A stretch of DNA of 64,000 nucleotides from Vibrio maritimus. Lineage in GTDB: Bacteria; Pseudomonadota; Gammaproteobacteria; Enterobacterales; Vibrionaceae. The notes below the pieces were generated by a model. The model saw only the letters and a program-made list of their open reading frames with translations, ran no database searches and had not been told where the DNA came from. Position 1 is the stretch's first letter. Each line of letters opens with the position of its first letter. The stretch covers positions 434,001 to 498,000 of the forward strand of contig NZ_CP090439.1 in NCBI RefSeq assembly GCF_021441885.1, written 5' to 3'. The position numbers were made by a program, and so were the translations under genes. Below are positions 8,155-17,292 of this stretch, one piece after another.

Positions 8155-9342
8155 TTAACTCCACTTCAACACCCTAACCTCATTCCCCTCTTCCGGCTTC
8201 TTCGGAATATTCAACGACAATAACAATGACACTGCCGCCATCGCCGCACCGATATAAAACACGCTAGAAGGCGAAATCAGCCAAATAAAGCCAAACGTCA
8301 CTGGTATCACTACTGCCGCAATATGGTTAATCGTAAATGACACGCCTGCCGTTGAAGCCATATCCGCAGGGTCAGCAATCTTCTGGAAGTAGGTTTTGAT
8401 GGCTAGCGCTAATGCGAAGAACAAATGATCGATAACATACAGCGCGGCAGCCCATTCCGCTGTTTGCACCAAACCGTATCCGACAAACACGAAAATCAGT
8501 CCAACGTACTCTACAATCAGCGCCTTACGCTCACCCACAACGCCAATGAATCGACCAATCTTCTTCGCAAACAAGAAGTTAAATAGGTAGTTAATCAAAA
8601 ATAATAGCGTGATATCGGATACGCTGTATCCAAACTTTTCTACCATCAAAAAACCAGCAAATACGGTAAAAATCTGACGTCTGGCACCACTCATAAAGGT
8701 CAGCGCGTAATACAGCCAATAACGCTTCTTAAGCACCAACTTTTTAGTTTGCGGAGTGTCTGTCTTAAACTGAGGAAAAGCGAAGGCTATAAACAGAACC
8801 AGAATAAAGCCAATACCACCAGAAATACCGTAAACCCATGCGTAATCTAGCTTAAATATTTCAACCATGACCCAAAGCCCAGCGTAAGTCAGCAGTGATG
8901 CCAACGCTCCAACGGAGATGAGCTTACCAAGTACCTCTGGCGCTTCTTCTTTAGTCAACCATTGCAGTGACAACGACTGTTTCAAGGTTTCAAAATAGTG
9001 AAAACCGGTCGACATAATAAGCGTCGTAATCAGTAGTCCCGCAACCGAAGGAAACAAACCGGTAATCGCCGTGCCCGCGGTAAGCAAAAGCAAAGATACG
9101 ATCATAAATTTTTGTTCTCGAATGAACAAAAGCACAAACACCGTAGTAAACGCCAAGAAGCCAGGTATCTCACGCACACTTTGTAATAAACCAATATCCG
9201 AACCGTCGAAATTGGCTTTCTCAATTACAAAGTTATTGAGTAGTGCCATCCAACTTGAAAAAGCGATGGGCACTATAATCGATATGATGATGAGGAAATT
9301 TTTGGGCGTTCGCCAAGCAGGTTCGGTTTGCTGTTGAGACAT
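8155..9342 (-). CDS. MFS transporter
   Basis: A 395-residue inner-membrane protein with about 12 predicted membrane segments in two halves separated near residues 190-205 by a charged loop. After a short polar N-terminus the first segment is FLIIISIIVPIAFSSWMALL. The fold is major facilitator superfamily; the substrate cannot be told. The ATG is preceded by AAGGAA. It is divergent from the phosphatase-family gene at 9417 with 74 nt between them, so the two may share regulation. Confidence 0.85.
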   Translation of the reverse strand: MSQQQTEPAWRTPKNFLIIISIIVPIAFSSWMALLNNFVIEKANFDGSDIGLLQSVREIPGFLAFTTVFVLLFIREQKFMIVSLLLLTAGTAITGLFPSVAGLLITTLIMSTGFHYFETLKQSLSLQWLTKEEAPEVLGKLISVGALASLLTYAGLWVMVEIFKLDYAWVYGISGGIGFILVLFIAFAFPQFKTDTPQTKKLVLKKRYWLYYALTFMSGARRQIFTVFAGFLMVEKFGYSVSDITLLFLINYLFNFLFAKKIGRFIGVVGERKALIVEYVGLIFVFVGYGLVQTAEWAAALYVIDHLFFALALAIKTYFQKIADPADMASTAGVSFTINHIAAVVIPVTFGFIWLISPSSVFYIGAAMAAVSLLLSLNIPKKPEEGNEVRVLKWS

Positions 9343-9416
9343 TGTTATTCCTTTGAATGCGTTATTTTTATATGCTCATCCTTAACCACAGCGACTTGGG
9401 TTAGACATAAGCTGTC

Positions 9417-10418
9417 ATGGAGTCTAATACTTTGACACAAATAAATAAATTGAAAGTCACTACGTGCAACCTGTGCAATTTTGCAGAGCCACCATTTGCG
9501 TTTTATGAGATGGATAACATCTATGATGCGAAGCAATGGGCTCAAAAAACAAGCTGGCTCTCAAAAACCTTAACATCGCTCGACAGTGACGTTATCGCGT
9601 TCCAAGAAGTATTTTCTATTGAAGCGCTGCGTTCGCTCACCTTAGCTCTTGGTTACCCATATTTTGAGTATAACCAACAACCCACTATCGAAGCAGATTA
9701 CATCTATTCCAATCCGGCGTTAGCGTTCGCGTCTAAACATCCGTTAAAAAGACATCCCAACTTAATTATGTCTGAGTTATTCTCAGGCGACTATAGCCGT
9801 CCGCCACTTCACGTGACATTAATGGCGGAAGGTCTTGGGGAGATCGACCTTGTCAATGTTCACCTTAAATCTAAAAGAGCCATTCTTGGAGAACAGGATG
9901 AAAACGATGACGAGGTGATACTTTGGTTAGATGAATTACACGGCGTTGCCCTATCCCAACAATTGAGACAACAGGAAGCGCTCTCTCTTCATAGAGCAAT
10001 CGTAGGGATAAAACGTCGCAGTCAACATCCTGTCATTCTATTGGGTGACTTTAACAACGTATTGAGTGCCAGTGAGTTTGCCCCTTTTCATTCTAGGCAT
10101 CGACAACGACGTAAAGAGTCTCGGTACTTTATTTCTCCATATCATTTTTATGATACCTGGACGCTTGTGCGACATGGTGAGCCCATCCGCCCTCAAGACC
10201 AAATCAAAGCGCCCGTTACCCATTATTATGGAGAGAAAGGGAATCGAATTGACCACATTCTAGTATCCAGTGAGTTTACACCAGAATATGATCATTCGCT
10301 CTATGAGCTAACCGAATATACCATCACCGACAAGCATATTGTCGACCCGAGATTTGGTATTGATGACGTCGCCTCAGACCATGCGTTCGTTTCTATTACA
10401 TTTGAATCAAGACACTAG
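9417..10418 (+). CDS. Endonuclease/exonuclease/phosphatase family protein
   Basis: A 333-residue protein of the EEP fold (DNase I / sphingomyelinase / inositol phosphatase group). Motifs in order are VTTCNLCNF, DVIAFQEVF (metal-binding Glu), DLVNVHLKSK, VILLGDFNNV, RIDHILVSS and the C-terminal ASDHAFVSI with catalytic Asp-His. No signal peptide or membrane segment is seen, so it is probably cytoplasmic. The start lacks a strong ribosome-binding site. The substrate (nucleic acid, lipid head group or sugar phosphate) cannot be decided. Confidence 0.85.
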   Translation: MESNTLTQINKLKVTTCNLCNFAEPPFAFYEMDNIYDAKQWAQKTSWLSKTLTSLDSDVIAFQEVFSIEALRSLTLALGYPYFEYNQQPTIEADYIYSNPALAFASKHPLKRHPNLIMSELFSGDYSRPPLHVTLMAEGLGEIDLVNVHLKSKRAILGEQDENDDEVILWLDELHGVALSQQLRQQEALSLHRAIVGIKRRSQHPVILLGDFNNVLSASEFAPFHSRHRQRRKESRYFISPYHFYDTWTLVRHGEPIRPQDQIKAPVTHYYGEKGNRIDHILVSSEFTPEYDHSLYELTEYTITDKHIVDPRFGIDDVASDHAFVSITFESRH

Positions 10419-10438
10419 CATGGAACAAACTAAATTGC

Positions 10439-10477
10439 CTTGCTAACACTCGCTAATTCAATTAGTTATATAGCAAG
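10439..10477. other. Nested inverted repeat in short intergenic region
   Basis: The outer arms CTTGCTA / TAGCAAG enclose an inner palindrome CTAATTCAATTAG at 10453-10465. It lies between the phosphatase-family gene and the acetyltransferase gene. There is no T-run directly after it, so it may be an operator or weak attenuator rather than a clear terminator. Confidence 0.35.
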
Positions 10478-10523
10478 ATAATTTACTTTTTTGACGCAAT
10501 AACTTGTCATAACGGAGACTTCG

Positions 10524-11021
10524 ATGAACGTCAATATTCGACCAACGGAAGAAAAAGATGCCGCAGGTTTATGCGAACTATTTTCACAACCTAAGGCTCA
10601 GAGGGAAACTCTGCATCTGCCTCACTCATCGCTAAAGATGTGGCAAGAGCGACTTAGCAATATTCCCACTGGTGTCTATAACTTTGTTGCTGAGCTCGAC
10701 GGAAAAATTGTTGGCAATATCGCACTGACTCACTCTCAGCGCCCTCGCACTATGCATACAGCAACCTTTGGGATTGCGGTTCACGATAACTATCATGATA
10801 TGGGTATTGGCAGCCAACTGATCGAGACGGCTATCGATTTAGCCGACAACTGGCTTAACCTAATGCGGATTCAGATTGAAGTGAACACCGACAATAAAGC
10901 GGCGATTGCACTGTATTCAAAGTATGGATTTGAAATCGAAGGTGAAGCTTTGTGCTCTGCTTTTAGAGACGGTGAGTACATCTCTACTTACTATATGGCG
11001 CGATTGAAGGATCAGCAATAA
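10524..11021 (+). CDS. yhhY: GNAT-family N-acetyltransferase, YhhY (L-amino acid acetyltransferase)-like
   Basis: A 165-residue acetyl-CoA-dependent transferase. Conserved stretches match the YhhY type: TLHLPHSSLKMWQERL, QRPRTMHTATFGIAVHD, the acetyl-CoA pyrophosphate loop DMGIGSQLIETAI, and KYGFEIEG with GEYISTYYMARL at the end. In E. coli this family acetylates certain amino acids. GGAG stands at good distance before the ATG. It appears to be a single-gene unit. Confidence 0.85.
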   Translation: MNVNIRPTEEKDAAGLCELFSQPKAQRETLHLPHSSLKMWQERLSNIPTGVYNFVAELDGKIVGNIALTHSQRPRTMHTATFGIAVHDNYHDMGIGSQLIETAIDLADNWLNLMRIQIEVNTDNKAAIALYSKYGFEIEGEALCSAFRDGEYISTYYMARLKDQQ

Positions 11022-11055
11022 CTCCTACTCTCGCCACCAAAACATTTCTCCTCAA

Positions 11056-11077
11056 ATAGTGCATCACGGTGCACTAT
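11056..11077. terminator. Hairpin after the acetyltransferase gene
   Basis: The stem ATAGTGCA / TGCACTAT has a 6-nt loop and lies 34 nt after the stop codon. It has no long T-run, so it is a weak or non-canonical terminator. Confidence 0.35.
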
Positions 11078-11264
11078 CTAGTGAACTTCTTGTCGGTTTC
11101 ACATGCGAATAGCAACTTGACTCATAAAAAATGTAAAACATCATTAACGTGATATTAAAGTGCATGCAGTTGCATTAATTCGATATAGGGTACGGCAATA
11201 TACCGTGCTAGTCTTTGGAGCAAGATCACACTTTGATTGAGAAATGGAAAAGGAGAGAAAAGGA

Positions 11265-11468
11265 ATGTGTGAACACGGAGCAAGACTTCAACGCCAACGA
11301 CGCACAGTAATGATGAGATTGCTGTTGGTCAAAGAGTACTATGTGTGTGCCAACTGCGGACACCAAATTGTCATTGGATCCGAGTTCAGGCCTCTCAAAT
11401 GGCTCACCAATTTATTGTTCACACAACCGGACCTTAACCCTGGCAAATCTGACCTGACCCATACTTAA
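11265..11468 (+). CDS. Small unknown protein with zinc-ribbon-like CxxC
   Basis: A 67-residue basic protein of unknown function. It begins MCEHGARLQR and carries CANCGH near residues 33-38. With the early Cys2/His4, that pair could bind a metal. An ATG 21 nt upstream is in frame, but AAGGAG lies just before the inner ATG, which I prefer. It stands alone, with AT-rich upstream sequence including the dyad-like ATATAGGGTACGGCAATATA near 11180. Confidence 0.5.
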   Translation: MCEHGARLQRQRRTVMMRLLLVKEYYVCANCGHQIVIGSEFRPLKWLTNLLFTQPDLNPGKSDLTHT

Positions 11469-11646
11469 TATCGTTGGCATTATCCAAACTCACCTGTGCG
11501 GTAATTCTAATACCAGTCATCATGTCATCATGCTGCACAATCGGTGATTAGCACTTTTTTCATGAGTTTCTAGACCTAATGTTGGTTTCTCTGTTTAACT
11601 TAGGTAGAGTACGCCACCAAATATACCACTCAAGTGATAGATAACG

Positions 11647-11892
11647 ATGAACATTGATAACGAAGTAATTGAAACCCTTGAGGAACTCGAGCAATTTCTT
11701 ATTCTTTTGGAAAGTGGTGCTTTGGGTTTACAAGGGGTCGCCGGTGTTGCATTGGCAACGTCTAACTCTGACGGTCGTCCGTTTGTTGCCGTTCTGAGTG
11801 ACAACCATGAACTTATTCTGGGACGCTGGGTATCTCAAGACGTCTATGAGAATGGCAAAGACTTGGTACGTAATGGTCCTAAACGCAACTAG
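11647..11892 (+). CDS. Small acidic protein of unknown function
   Basis: An 81-residue protein. The N-terminal part is acidic and helical (NEVIETLEELEQFLILLE), followed by a Gly/Ala/Val-rich stretch and a polar C-terminus. I recognise no family. There is no strong ribosome-binding site before the ATG, yet amino-acid composition and a perfect terminator just after the stop support a real gene. The opposite-strand frame over the same bases looks like its shadow. Confidence 0.5.
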   Translation: MNIDNEVIETLEELEQFLILLESGALGLQGVAGVALATSNSDGRPFVAVLSDNHELILGRWVSQDVYENGKDLVRNGPKRN

Positions 11893-11900
11893 ATCTCAAT

Positions 11901-11940
11901 TAAAACAAGAATGGCGCTAATCAGCGCCATTCTTGTTTTA
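11901..11940. terminator. Bidirectional terminator between small gene and fhuB
   Basis: An 18-bp perfect stem (arms begin TAAAACAAGAATGGCGCT) has a 4-nt loop, with T-runs on either strand. It serves the gene at 11647 and the leftward fhu operon. Confidence 0.93.
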
Positions 11941-11943
11941 ATT

Positions 11944-13938
11944 TTAGCTCCCCTTCCTAAGCAGGATAAGGAAATAAGCGCCACCAATAACGGAAGCCAT
12001 TAGTCCCGCTGGAAACTGCCACGGAAACCAAATCGTCCTTCCTAACCAGTCTGCACTCACCATCAAGATGGAGCCAACCAAGCAGGCAACGACCAGTTGG
12101 TTTTTTGCTTTGTATTGCCCGAGCGCTCTTGCAATATGCGGGGCCAAAAGACCCACGAAGCTAAGCGGCCCAATCACAAGCGTAGAGAGAGCTGTCAGCA
12201 AAGATGCCATTACAAGTAAGAAAAGACGCGTTTGCTTGGTATTCACGCCAACTGAAACAGCGGATACCTGCCCCAGATTCAAGATATCTAACCATCGGCT
12301 AGCAGCGTATGTCGCCCCACCAAACACGACAATACCTAGCCCTAGAGCGAATACATCATTGTAGCTTGCCAAGTAGGTTGAACCAGACAGCCAAGTTAGC
12401 AATGCTTGCACGTTATCTTGCCCTGACGATAACGCAACTCGAAGTATGGCATCAAGCGCGGCACTTACCGCAATTCCAGTAAGCAGTAATTGCGACGGCG
12501 CATAGTTTGAGCGCTTGCTAAACTGCAGGATGACTATCATAACCAGAGCGGCACCGACCCCACCGTAAACAATCTGTTCGATTCGAGTGGGTGTGAAGCC
12601 AAACCAAGCACACAATACAAGTGCGAGAGCTGCACCAGAGCTGATACCCATCACCTCTGGGCTTGCCATTGGGTTAACAGTAATGCGCTGCACCATGGTA
12701 CCAGCAAGTGCCAATCCGCAGCCTGCGAAGATCGCGCCGAGTACACGAGGCATACGCAGATCTAGAATACTCAGGTCGCCACTAAAGCCCCAACCAACTT
12801 GTGTGCGTCCTAAAAGAGCTGCCAGCGCTGTTACGACGACGAGTAACAGAGCTAAGATGAGCGACACTAAGGCAAAAGGTTTAGGGTGATAGACTTTGTT
12901 AGCGACTTCTTCCGCTTTGAAGCTAGAGGCAAACTTTTGTTTGGTTAACAGCCAGAGCAAGCAAGGCGCGCCAAACAAGGCCGTCATTGCGCCCGTAGGT
13001 AATAGTTCGCTAGATACACCGGAAAATGGCTGAATTATCAAATCCGCGGTCAATAGAAGCAGCGCGCCTACCACGCCACTTAACAATACACGCTGAGCAA
13101 ATTTTCTCGCGCCCAACATTTTAGCAATGGTTGGTGCGACTAGACCGACAAAACCTATAACGCCAACTGTCGCGACGACGACAGAAGTAATAACAACCGA
13201 AAGCCCTAGTCCAAAAGCACGAACTCTAGCAACATTGACACCAGCCGACTCTGCGACCTCGCTACCTAACTCCAGTGCTGACAATGGTCGTAGCATCACC
13301 ATGACCAAGCCGAGCACAACCGCCAGCACCCAAAAAAGCAAATGAGCGTTTTCCCAACCTTGCTGAGCGAGAGCGCCAGCTCCCCATACAAACAAACTCG
13401 TGAGCTGCTGCTCATTTAGCATGACTAACATCATGTTGGTCGCCCCTAAAAACAGAGTGACAACCATACCCGCTAAAACCATATGTAGCGGTGCGAATCC
13501 CCGTTTAGCAGTAAGCAAAAAGACCAGACTTGCTGCAAGCATGCCTCCGCCAAACGCGTAAGCATATTGAATCAAACTTCCACCAACGACACCTGCAAGA
13601 AGACTGGTTGTCATGCCGAGTTCGGCACCGGCTGCAACGCCGAGCGTCGTTGGTGAGGCAAGTGGGTTTTGCAGCAAATGCTGCATCAGACAACCAGCAA
13701 TCGCCAGCGCAGCGCCACAAAGCAGCGCCATACTGAGGCGTGGAAAAAAGGTAAAGTGTAAAATGAGCTGACGATAATCACTGTCATCTCGACTTAAAAA
13801 GTACGTTTGCCATTCAGAGAATGACAGGTGATAGGGCACCGCATTTTGGAAAAGCCAGACGAGTACGAGCGCACTAATAAAAACAAACAGCGCCATTTTA
13901 CCAAATGGCGCTGCACCGCGGTGGGCTGTTAACTGCAT
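11944..13938 (-). CDS. fhuB: Ferric hydroxamate ABC transporter permease FhuB (double-length)
   Basis: A 664-residue inner-membrane permease made of two fused FecCD-type halves, about 20 membrane segments in all. Each half has the FecCD permease signature: GCLMQHLLQNPLASPTTLGV in the first and GTMVQRITVNPMASPEVMGI in the second, followed by GxxVAPTIAK-type or GLLAPHIAR-type loops that contact the ATPase. The fused form is characteristic of FhuB. The frame opens 48 nt earlier, overlapping fhuD, but the ATG at 13936-13938 lies just after the fhuD stop with AGG upstream. It is the last gene of fhuC-fhuD-fhuB. Confidence 0.92.
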   Translation of the reverse strand: MQLTAHRGAAPFGKMALFVFISALVLVWLFQNAVPYHLSFSEWQTYFLSRDDSDYRQLILHFTFFPRLSMALLCGAALAIAGCLMQHLLQNPLASPTTLGVAAGAELGMTTSLLAGVVGGSLIQYAYAFGGGMLAASLVFLLTAKRGFAPLHMVLAGMVVTLFLGATNMMLVMLNEQQLTSLFVWGAGALAQQGWENAHLLFWVLAVVLGLVMVMLRPLSALELGSEVAESAGVNVARVRAFGLGLSVVITSVVVATVGVIGFVGLVAPTIAKMLGARKFAQRVLLSGVVGALLLLTADLIIQPFSGVSSELLPTGAMTALFGAPCLLWLLTKQKFASSFKAEEVANKVYHPKPFALVSLILALLLVVVTALAALLGRTQVGWGFSGDLSILDLRMPRVLGAIFAGCGLALAGTMVQRITVNPMASPEVMGISSGAALALVLCAWFGFTPTRIEQIVYGGVGAALVMIVILQFSKRSNYAPSQLLLTGIAVSAALDAILRVALSSGQDNVQALLTWLSGSTYLASYNDVFALGLGIVVFGGATYAASRWLDILNLGQVSAVSVGVNTKQTRLFLLVMASLLTALSTLVIGPLSFVGLLAPHIARALGQYKAKNQLVVACLVGSILMVSADWLGRTIWFPWQFPAGLMASVIGGAYFLILLRKGS

Positions 13939-13945
13939 GAAGAAC

Positions 13946-14875
13946 CTACTGCTGACCCAGTGTTGAAACCTGTGTGACGACTTCATCGCTCAAACGCTGC
14001 ATCGCAACCAAGCTACCAAACGTCCACACTTTAGGTACGATCTTGACTCTGTTTTCTCGCGAAAACGCCATCGCGGCCCATAAAGGCGAGCCATTAAGCT
14101 GTGCTTGCTCGGCATCCGATAGCGGACCAAAAATAAGCACATTACTGTCTTGGTACTGGGCAAGCTGCTCAACGCTTGCGGAAGAGAATCCCCAGCTGTT
14201 GGTTGGTCCTTGCCAGCTGTTTTCCAGAGACATGGCAGAAATAGTGTCATTCATTAGAGAGCCCGTACTGTGAACACGAATGTGCTTATCTCCAATAAAA
14301 CGCACCATAATAAATGGCTTACCATTGGTTATTTTTGCTACCTGCTCTCCATTTTGAGCCAGCTTCTGATTGGTCTCATCGACAAGCTGTTGTGCTTGCT
14401 CAGGTCGCTCGAACACCTCTCCAAGGGTTATCACGATTGTTTTCGCATTTTGATAAGGCTGTTTCTTGTCATTGTAAATGCTCATTACCAGTGTCGGTGC
14501 GATTGCATTCAGCTTTTCATAGGCCGGAGCCAAGTGTCCGCTCATCAAAATCAAATCGGGCTTCAAGCTTGCTATCAACTCTAGGTTTGGCTCGCGACGA
14601 GATCCAACATCGGTCACCTCAGTTGGCATTTCTGGTGACCCAACCCAATCCTGATAGCCTTTTACATCAGAGGAAGCGATAGGAGTCACACCGAGTGCAA
14701 GCACTGACTCTGCAAGAGCCCAATCCATTACAACCACACGCTTTGGCGCTTCGTTTATCTCAACAGTTCCTAACTCGTGTTGGTACGTTTTTGCTGATGC
14801 AGCGAATGATGATAAACACGCCAATAGACTGACTAATACGACAGTGAAGTGCGTGGTTTTAAATCTGTTAAACAC
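13946..14875 (-). CDS. fhuD: Periplasmic iron-siderophore binding protein FhuD
   Basis: A 309-residue precursor. Residues 1-28 form a signal peptide ending near SFAASA, so the mature protein is periplasmic. It has the class III binding-protein layout, with motifs KRVVVMDWALAESVLALG and EPNLELIASLKPDLILMS of the FhuD/BtuF family. It would hand ferric hydroxamates to FhuB. Its stop lies 8 nt before the preferred fhuB start, and the upstream fhuC stop is 21 nt away, so the three are one transcript. Confidence 0.9.
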   Translation of the reverse strand: MFNRFKTTHFTVVLVSLLACLSSFAASAKTYQHELGTVEINEAPKRVVVMDWALAESVLALGVTPIASSDVKGYQDWVGSPEMPTEVTDVGSRREPNLELIASLKPDLILMSGHLAPAYEKLNAIAPTLVMSIYNDKKQPYQNAKTIVITLGEVFERPEQAQQLVDETNQKLAQNGEQVAKITNGKPFIMVRFIGDKHIRVHSTGSLMNDTISAMSLENSWQGPTNSWGFSSASVEQLAQYQDSNVLIFGPLSDAEQAQLNGSPLWAAMAFSRENRVKIVPKVWTFGSLVAMQRLSDEVVTQVSTLGQQ

Positions 14876-14895
14876 AATAATTATCCTTTTATCGA

Positions 14896-15663
14896 TTATC
14901 TAACGTAGCTGATGACATGTTGAGTGCTAGGGTCTGTGAAAGTGGACAGCGGCATACCATAGATTTCGGTCAGCGAAGCTTCGTTCATCACACGTTCTGG
15001 CGTGCCGTCAACGATAATTTCCCCGCCTTTAAGAGCAACTAACCTGTCGCTGAATCTGGCAGCCATATTGACGTCATGGATGACCATGATTACCGTTAGG
15101 TTGAGGCTTTGATTAAGCTCTCGTATCAACTTGAGCAGCTCATATTGGTGAGCGACATCCAGAGCTGACGTCGGTTCATCAAGCAAGATACATTCACTTT
15201 GCTGCGCTATGAGCATTGCTACCCATGCTCTTTGACGCTCCCCTCCTGACAAGGTGCTAACAAAACGCTCTATAAATGCGGTTAACCCAACCCTTTCGAT
15301 CGCTTCATCCACCAGTTTGTAATCTTCTCGGGTATATCGCCCCAACACGCCTTTCCAAGGGTAACGACCGAACATAACGAGTTCGCGAACAGTAACCCCA
15401 TCTGTGATAGGCGGATGCTGAGGCAGGTAGGCAACTTTTTTTGCGTAATCTTTTGCTACGTAACTATCAAGTGGCCTTTCATCCAACAAAACACTCCCAG
15501 AAGAGACTTGATTCTGACGGCTAAGAAGTTTGATTAGGCTCGATTTACCACTGCCATTATGCCCAAGCAAAGCGGTGACTTGTCCCGGAACAAACTCCAA
15601 GTCAAATGGCGATAGAATCTCAAGCGAGCCAATATGGAAGCTCGCCTGCTTAAGTGAAAACAT
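14896..15663 (-). CDS. fhuC: Ferric hydroxamate ABC transporter ATP-binding protein FhuC
   Basis: A 255-residue ATPase. It has Walker A GHNGSGKSS at 34-42, Q-loop YLPQHPP, signature LSGGERQR, Walker B ECILLDEPTSALD and the His switch VIHDVN, so it is catalytically intact. It powers FhuB. It is first in the leftward fhuC-D-B operon. The FhuA-type outer-membrane receptor is not adjacent here, unlike in V. cholerae where it precedes fhuC. A degenerate Fur-like site lies about 45-65 nt upstream. Confidence 0.93.
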   Translation of the reverse strand: MFSLKQASFHIGSLEILSPFDLEFVPGQVTALLGHNGSGKSSLIKLLSRQNQVSSGSVLLDERPLDSYVAKDYAKKVAYLPQHPPITDGVTVRELVMFGRYPWKGVLGRYTREDYKLVDEAIERVGLTAFIERFVSTLSGGERQRAWVAMLIAQQSECILLDEPTSALDVAHQYELLKLIRELNQSLNLTVIMVIHDVNMAARFSDRLVALKGGEIIVDGTPERVMNEASLTEIYGMPLSTFTDPSTQHVISYVR

Positions 15664-15706
15664 AACTACTCATCATCTTATAGTTGACGCAGCTAAATCT
15701 AACTGC

Positions 15707-15727
15707 AAATGAGAAATATTTGTATAC
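15707..15727. promoter_or_regulatory. Possible degenerate Fur box before fhuC
   Basis: The stretch AAATGAGAAATATTTGTATAC resembles the 19-bp Fur site in its left half and centre but has several mismatches in the right half. Iron control of fhu genes is well known; this particular site is only a candidate. Confidence 0.3.
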
Positions 15728-15960
15728 GCATTGTATTGATTTTATTAACTCATGTCATTACGAGCTTCAAAAACGTGAACTAACGCTCTCATAGGGCGTG
15801 ATACTCCTACCGCAGCGAAGTCAATTCGATGAAAATTCGAAACTTTCTTCTCGAGTAAAATCGCAAACTAAGTATGCAACTGATTGGATCAAATGGTTTT
15901 GCCCTAATCTTTTCGCCGAAAGCGTCCGCTTTCGCAAACGTCAGTAAACTAAGGATAATT

Positions 15961-16692
15961 ATGAAAACAGCAATGAAGCTTGCATTGGTACTCGGCACAG
16001 TAGTCTCGATCACTGCACCGGCTTATTCAGCGGAATGGGGATATGGTGAGGGCGATGGCCCTGCGACATGGGGGAAGATAAGCGCCACTTGCGAGAAAGG
16101 ACAAAACCAGAGTCCAATTGATATTCAAACCAACCAACTCACTCAGGCGAAAAAAACACCATTAAGCTTTGACTACAATGGACGAGTAGATCAGATTATT
16201 AATAATGGTCACACAGTCCAAGTAAATGTCACGGGGAGTAATTCTCTACATCTCGACGGTCAAGACTTTGAACTCAAACAGTTCCACTTCCACACACCAT
16301 CAGAAAACACTATCAATGGCAAATCAGCCCCTCTAGAGGCACATTTTGTTCATGCTAACCAGAAGGGACAGTTAGCCGTTGTTGCAGTGATGTATAAAGA
16401 TGGAGAACGTGAAAGTGATGAGCTGGCCGGTATCCTGAAAACCTTGCCTGCCGCTGGAGAGAAGATAAATGCGGAATCCGATATCGGGCTTGAGCAACTA
16501 CTCCCTAGAGTAAAAGACTATTATCGCTACAATGGCTCGCTTACAACGCCACCTTGCAGTGAAGGGGTAAGATGGATCGTACTCCAAGAGCCTCAATTTA
16601 TTCCAAAGAATCAGCTAAAGCGCCTATCAAACACCATGGGTGATAATGCAAGACCAACTCAAGAACTCAACGCACGACTTATCTTGAACTAA
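15961..16692 (+). CDS. Periplasmic alpha-class carbonic anhydrase
   Basis: A 243-residue precursor with signal peptide 1-24 (cut after AYSA). It interconverts CO2 and bicarbonate in the periplasm. The zinc ligands His109 and His111 (QFHFHTPSEN) and His128 (LEAHFVHAN) are present, as are Cys44 and the Cys of TTPPCSEGVRW, which normally form a disulfide. QNQSPIDI is the family N-terminal motif. The frame is open upstream from 15874, but the ATG at 15961 has AAGGA 8 nt upstream and starts the signal peptide. It is a monocistronic unit divergent from fhuC. Confidence 0.95.
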   Translation: MKTAMKLALVLGTVVSITAPAYSAEWGYGEGDGPATWGKISATCEKGQNQSPIDIQTNQLTQAKKTPLSFDYNGRVDQIINNGHTVQVNVTGSNSLHLDGQDFELKQFHFHTPSENTINGKSAPLEAHFVHANQKGQLAVVAVMYKDGERESDELAGILKTLPAAGEKINAESDIGLEQLLPRVKDYYRYNGSLTTPPCSEGVRWIVLQEPQFIPKNQLKRLSNTMGDNARPTQELNARLILN

Positions 16693-17014
16693 TCATACTG
16701 AGCCCATGCTACCAGTCTCGAATATGGGCTCACATCTATCCATAATTTCAAAAAACTTAGCAAAACCCGCCATTTGTGTTCCGCTTTCTGCGATCAACAT
16801 TCCATAAATTTGGTTTGAACGTCATACAAATTAGACTATTTGAACTGCTTCAAAGTTTACCGTACGAACAACGTGTAATTTAACTGTTACACAAAAACAA
16901 GATTATGTTGCAATGATGAGATTTTGAATAACATGCTATTCATCTGCGTTCCCTGCACTCAAACGTGTGGTTAGCCTTGAATAACAGTTAATGAAAGTTT
17001 TGGGGGACAGTGGT
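16693..17014. other. Intergenic region, 322 bases
   Basis: A dyad TGAGCCCAT / ATGGGCTCA near 16699-16733 may end carbonic anhydrase transcription; it lacks a T-run. The rest is AT-rich and presumably holds the promoter of the gene at 17015. I see no coding sequence or known motif. Confidence 0.4.
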
Positions 17015-17260
17015 ATGCAGCAGTATGAAATAAATGTTTATGATATGCGCTATGAAGAGCAAGCAATTGTTCTGAATATCGAGTTTTCAGACGCAACCAA
17101 AGCCGACTTCATGTGGAGCAATATGCCTACTACGTCGTGCCGTGACTACATCTCACACCTAGTAGTTGCCGGTAATGTCGTCGCCAAAAAATACATCACT
17201 GAAGATGACCTTAGTGATATGAATCGCGCGACCAGCCTACCTTTTTCAATGACCTGTTAA
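17015..17260 (+). CDS. Small unknown protein
   Basis: An 81-residue soluble protein starting MQQYEINVYDMR, acidic, with two Cys (near TTSCRDY and the C-terminal MTC). No family is recognised. An ATG 24 nt upstream is in frame but has no ribosome-binding site, whereas the inner ATG follows GGGGGACAG, so I chose the inner one. It is followed by a clear hairpin shared with the convergent SMP-30 gene. Confidence 0.5.
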   Translation: MQQYEINVYDMRYEEQAIVLNIEFSDATKADFMWSNMPTTSCRDYISHLVVAGNVVAKKYITEDDLSDMNRATSLPFSMTC

Positions 17261-17261
17261 A

Positions 17262-17283
17262 AGCGGAGCTCTTTGGCTCCGCT
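17262..17283. terminator. Bidirectional hairpin between convergent genes
   Basis: The perfect stem AGCGGAGC / GCTCCGCT has a 6-nt loop and lies between the stops of the small gene and the SMP-30 gene. The T-run is short on both sides. Confidence 0.6.
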
Positions 17284-17292
17284 AGGCATTCA

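Noticed and set aside
12068..13345. Several rightward frames of about 70-100 codons opposite fhuB
   Set aside because: They are Thr/Pro/Ala-rich antisense products of the GC-rich membrane-protein codons of fhuB, without homology.
15874..15960. Upstream extension of the carbonic anhydrase gene
   Set aside because: The inner ATG at 15961 has AAGGA and starts a classic signal peptide; the extension would bury the signal peptide.
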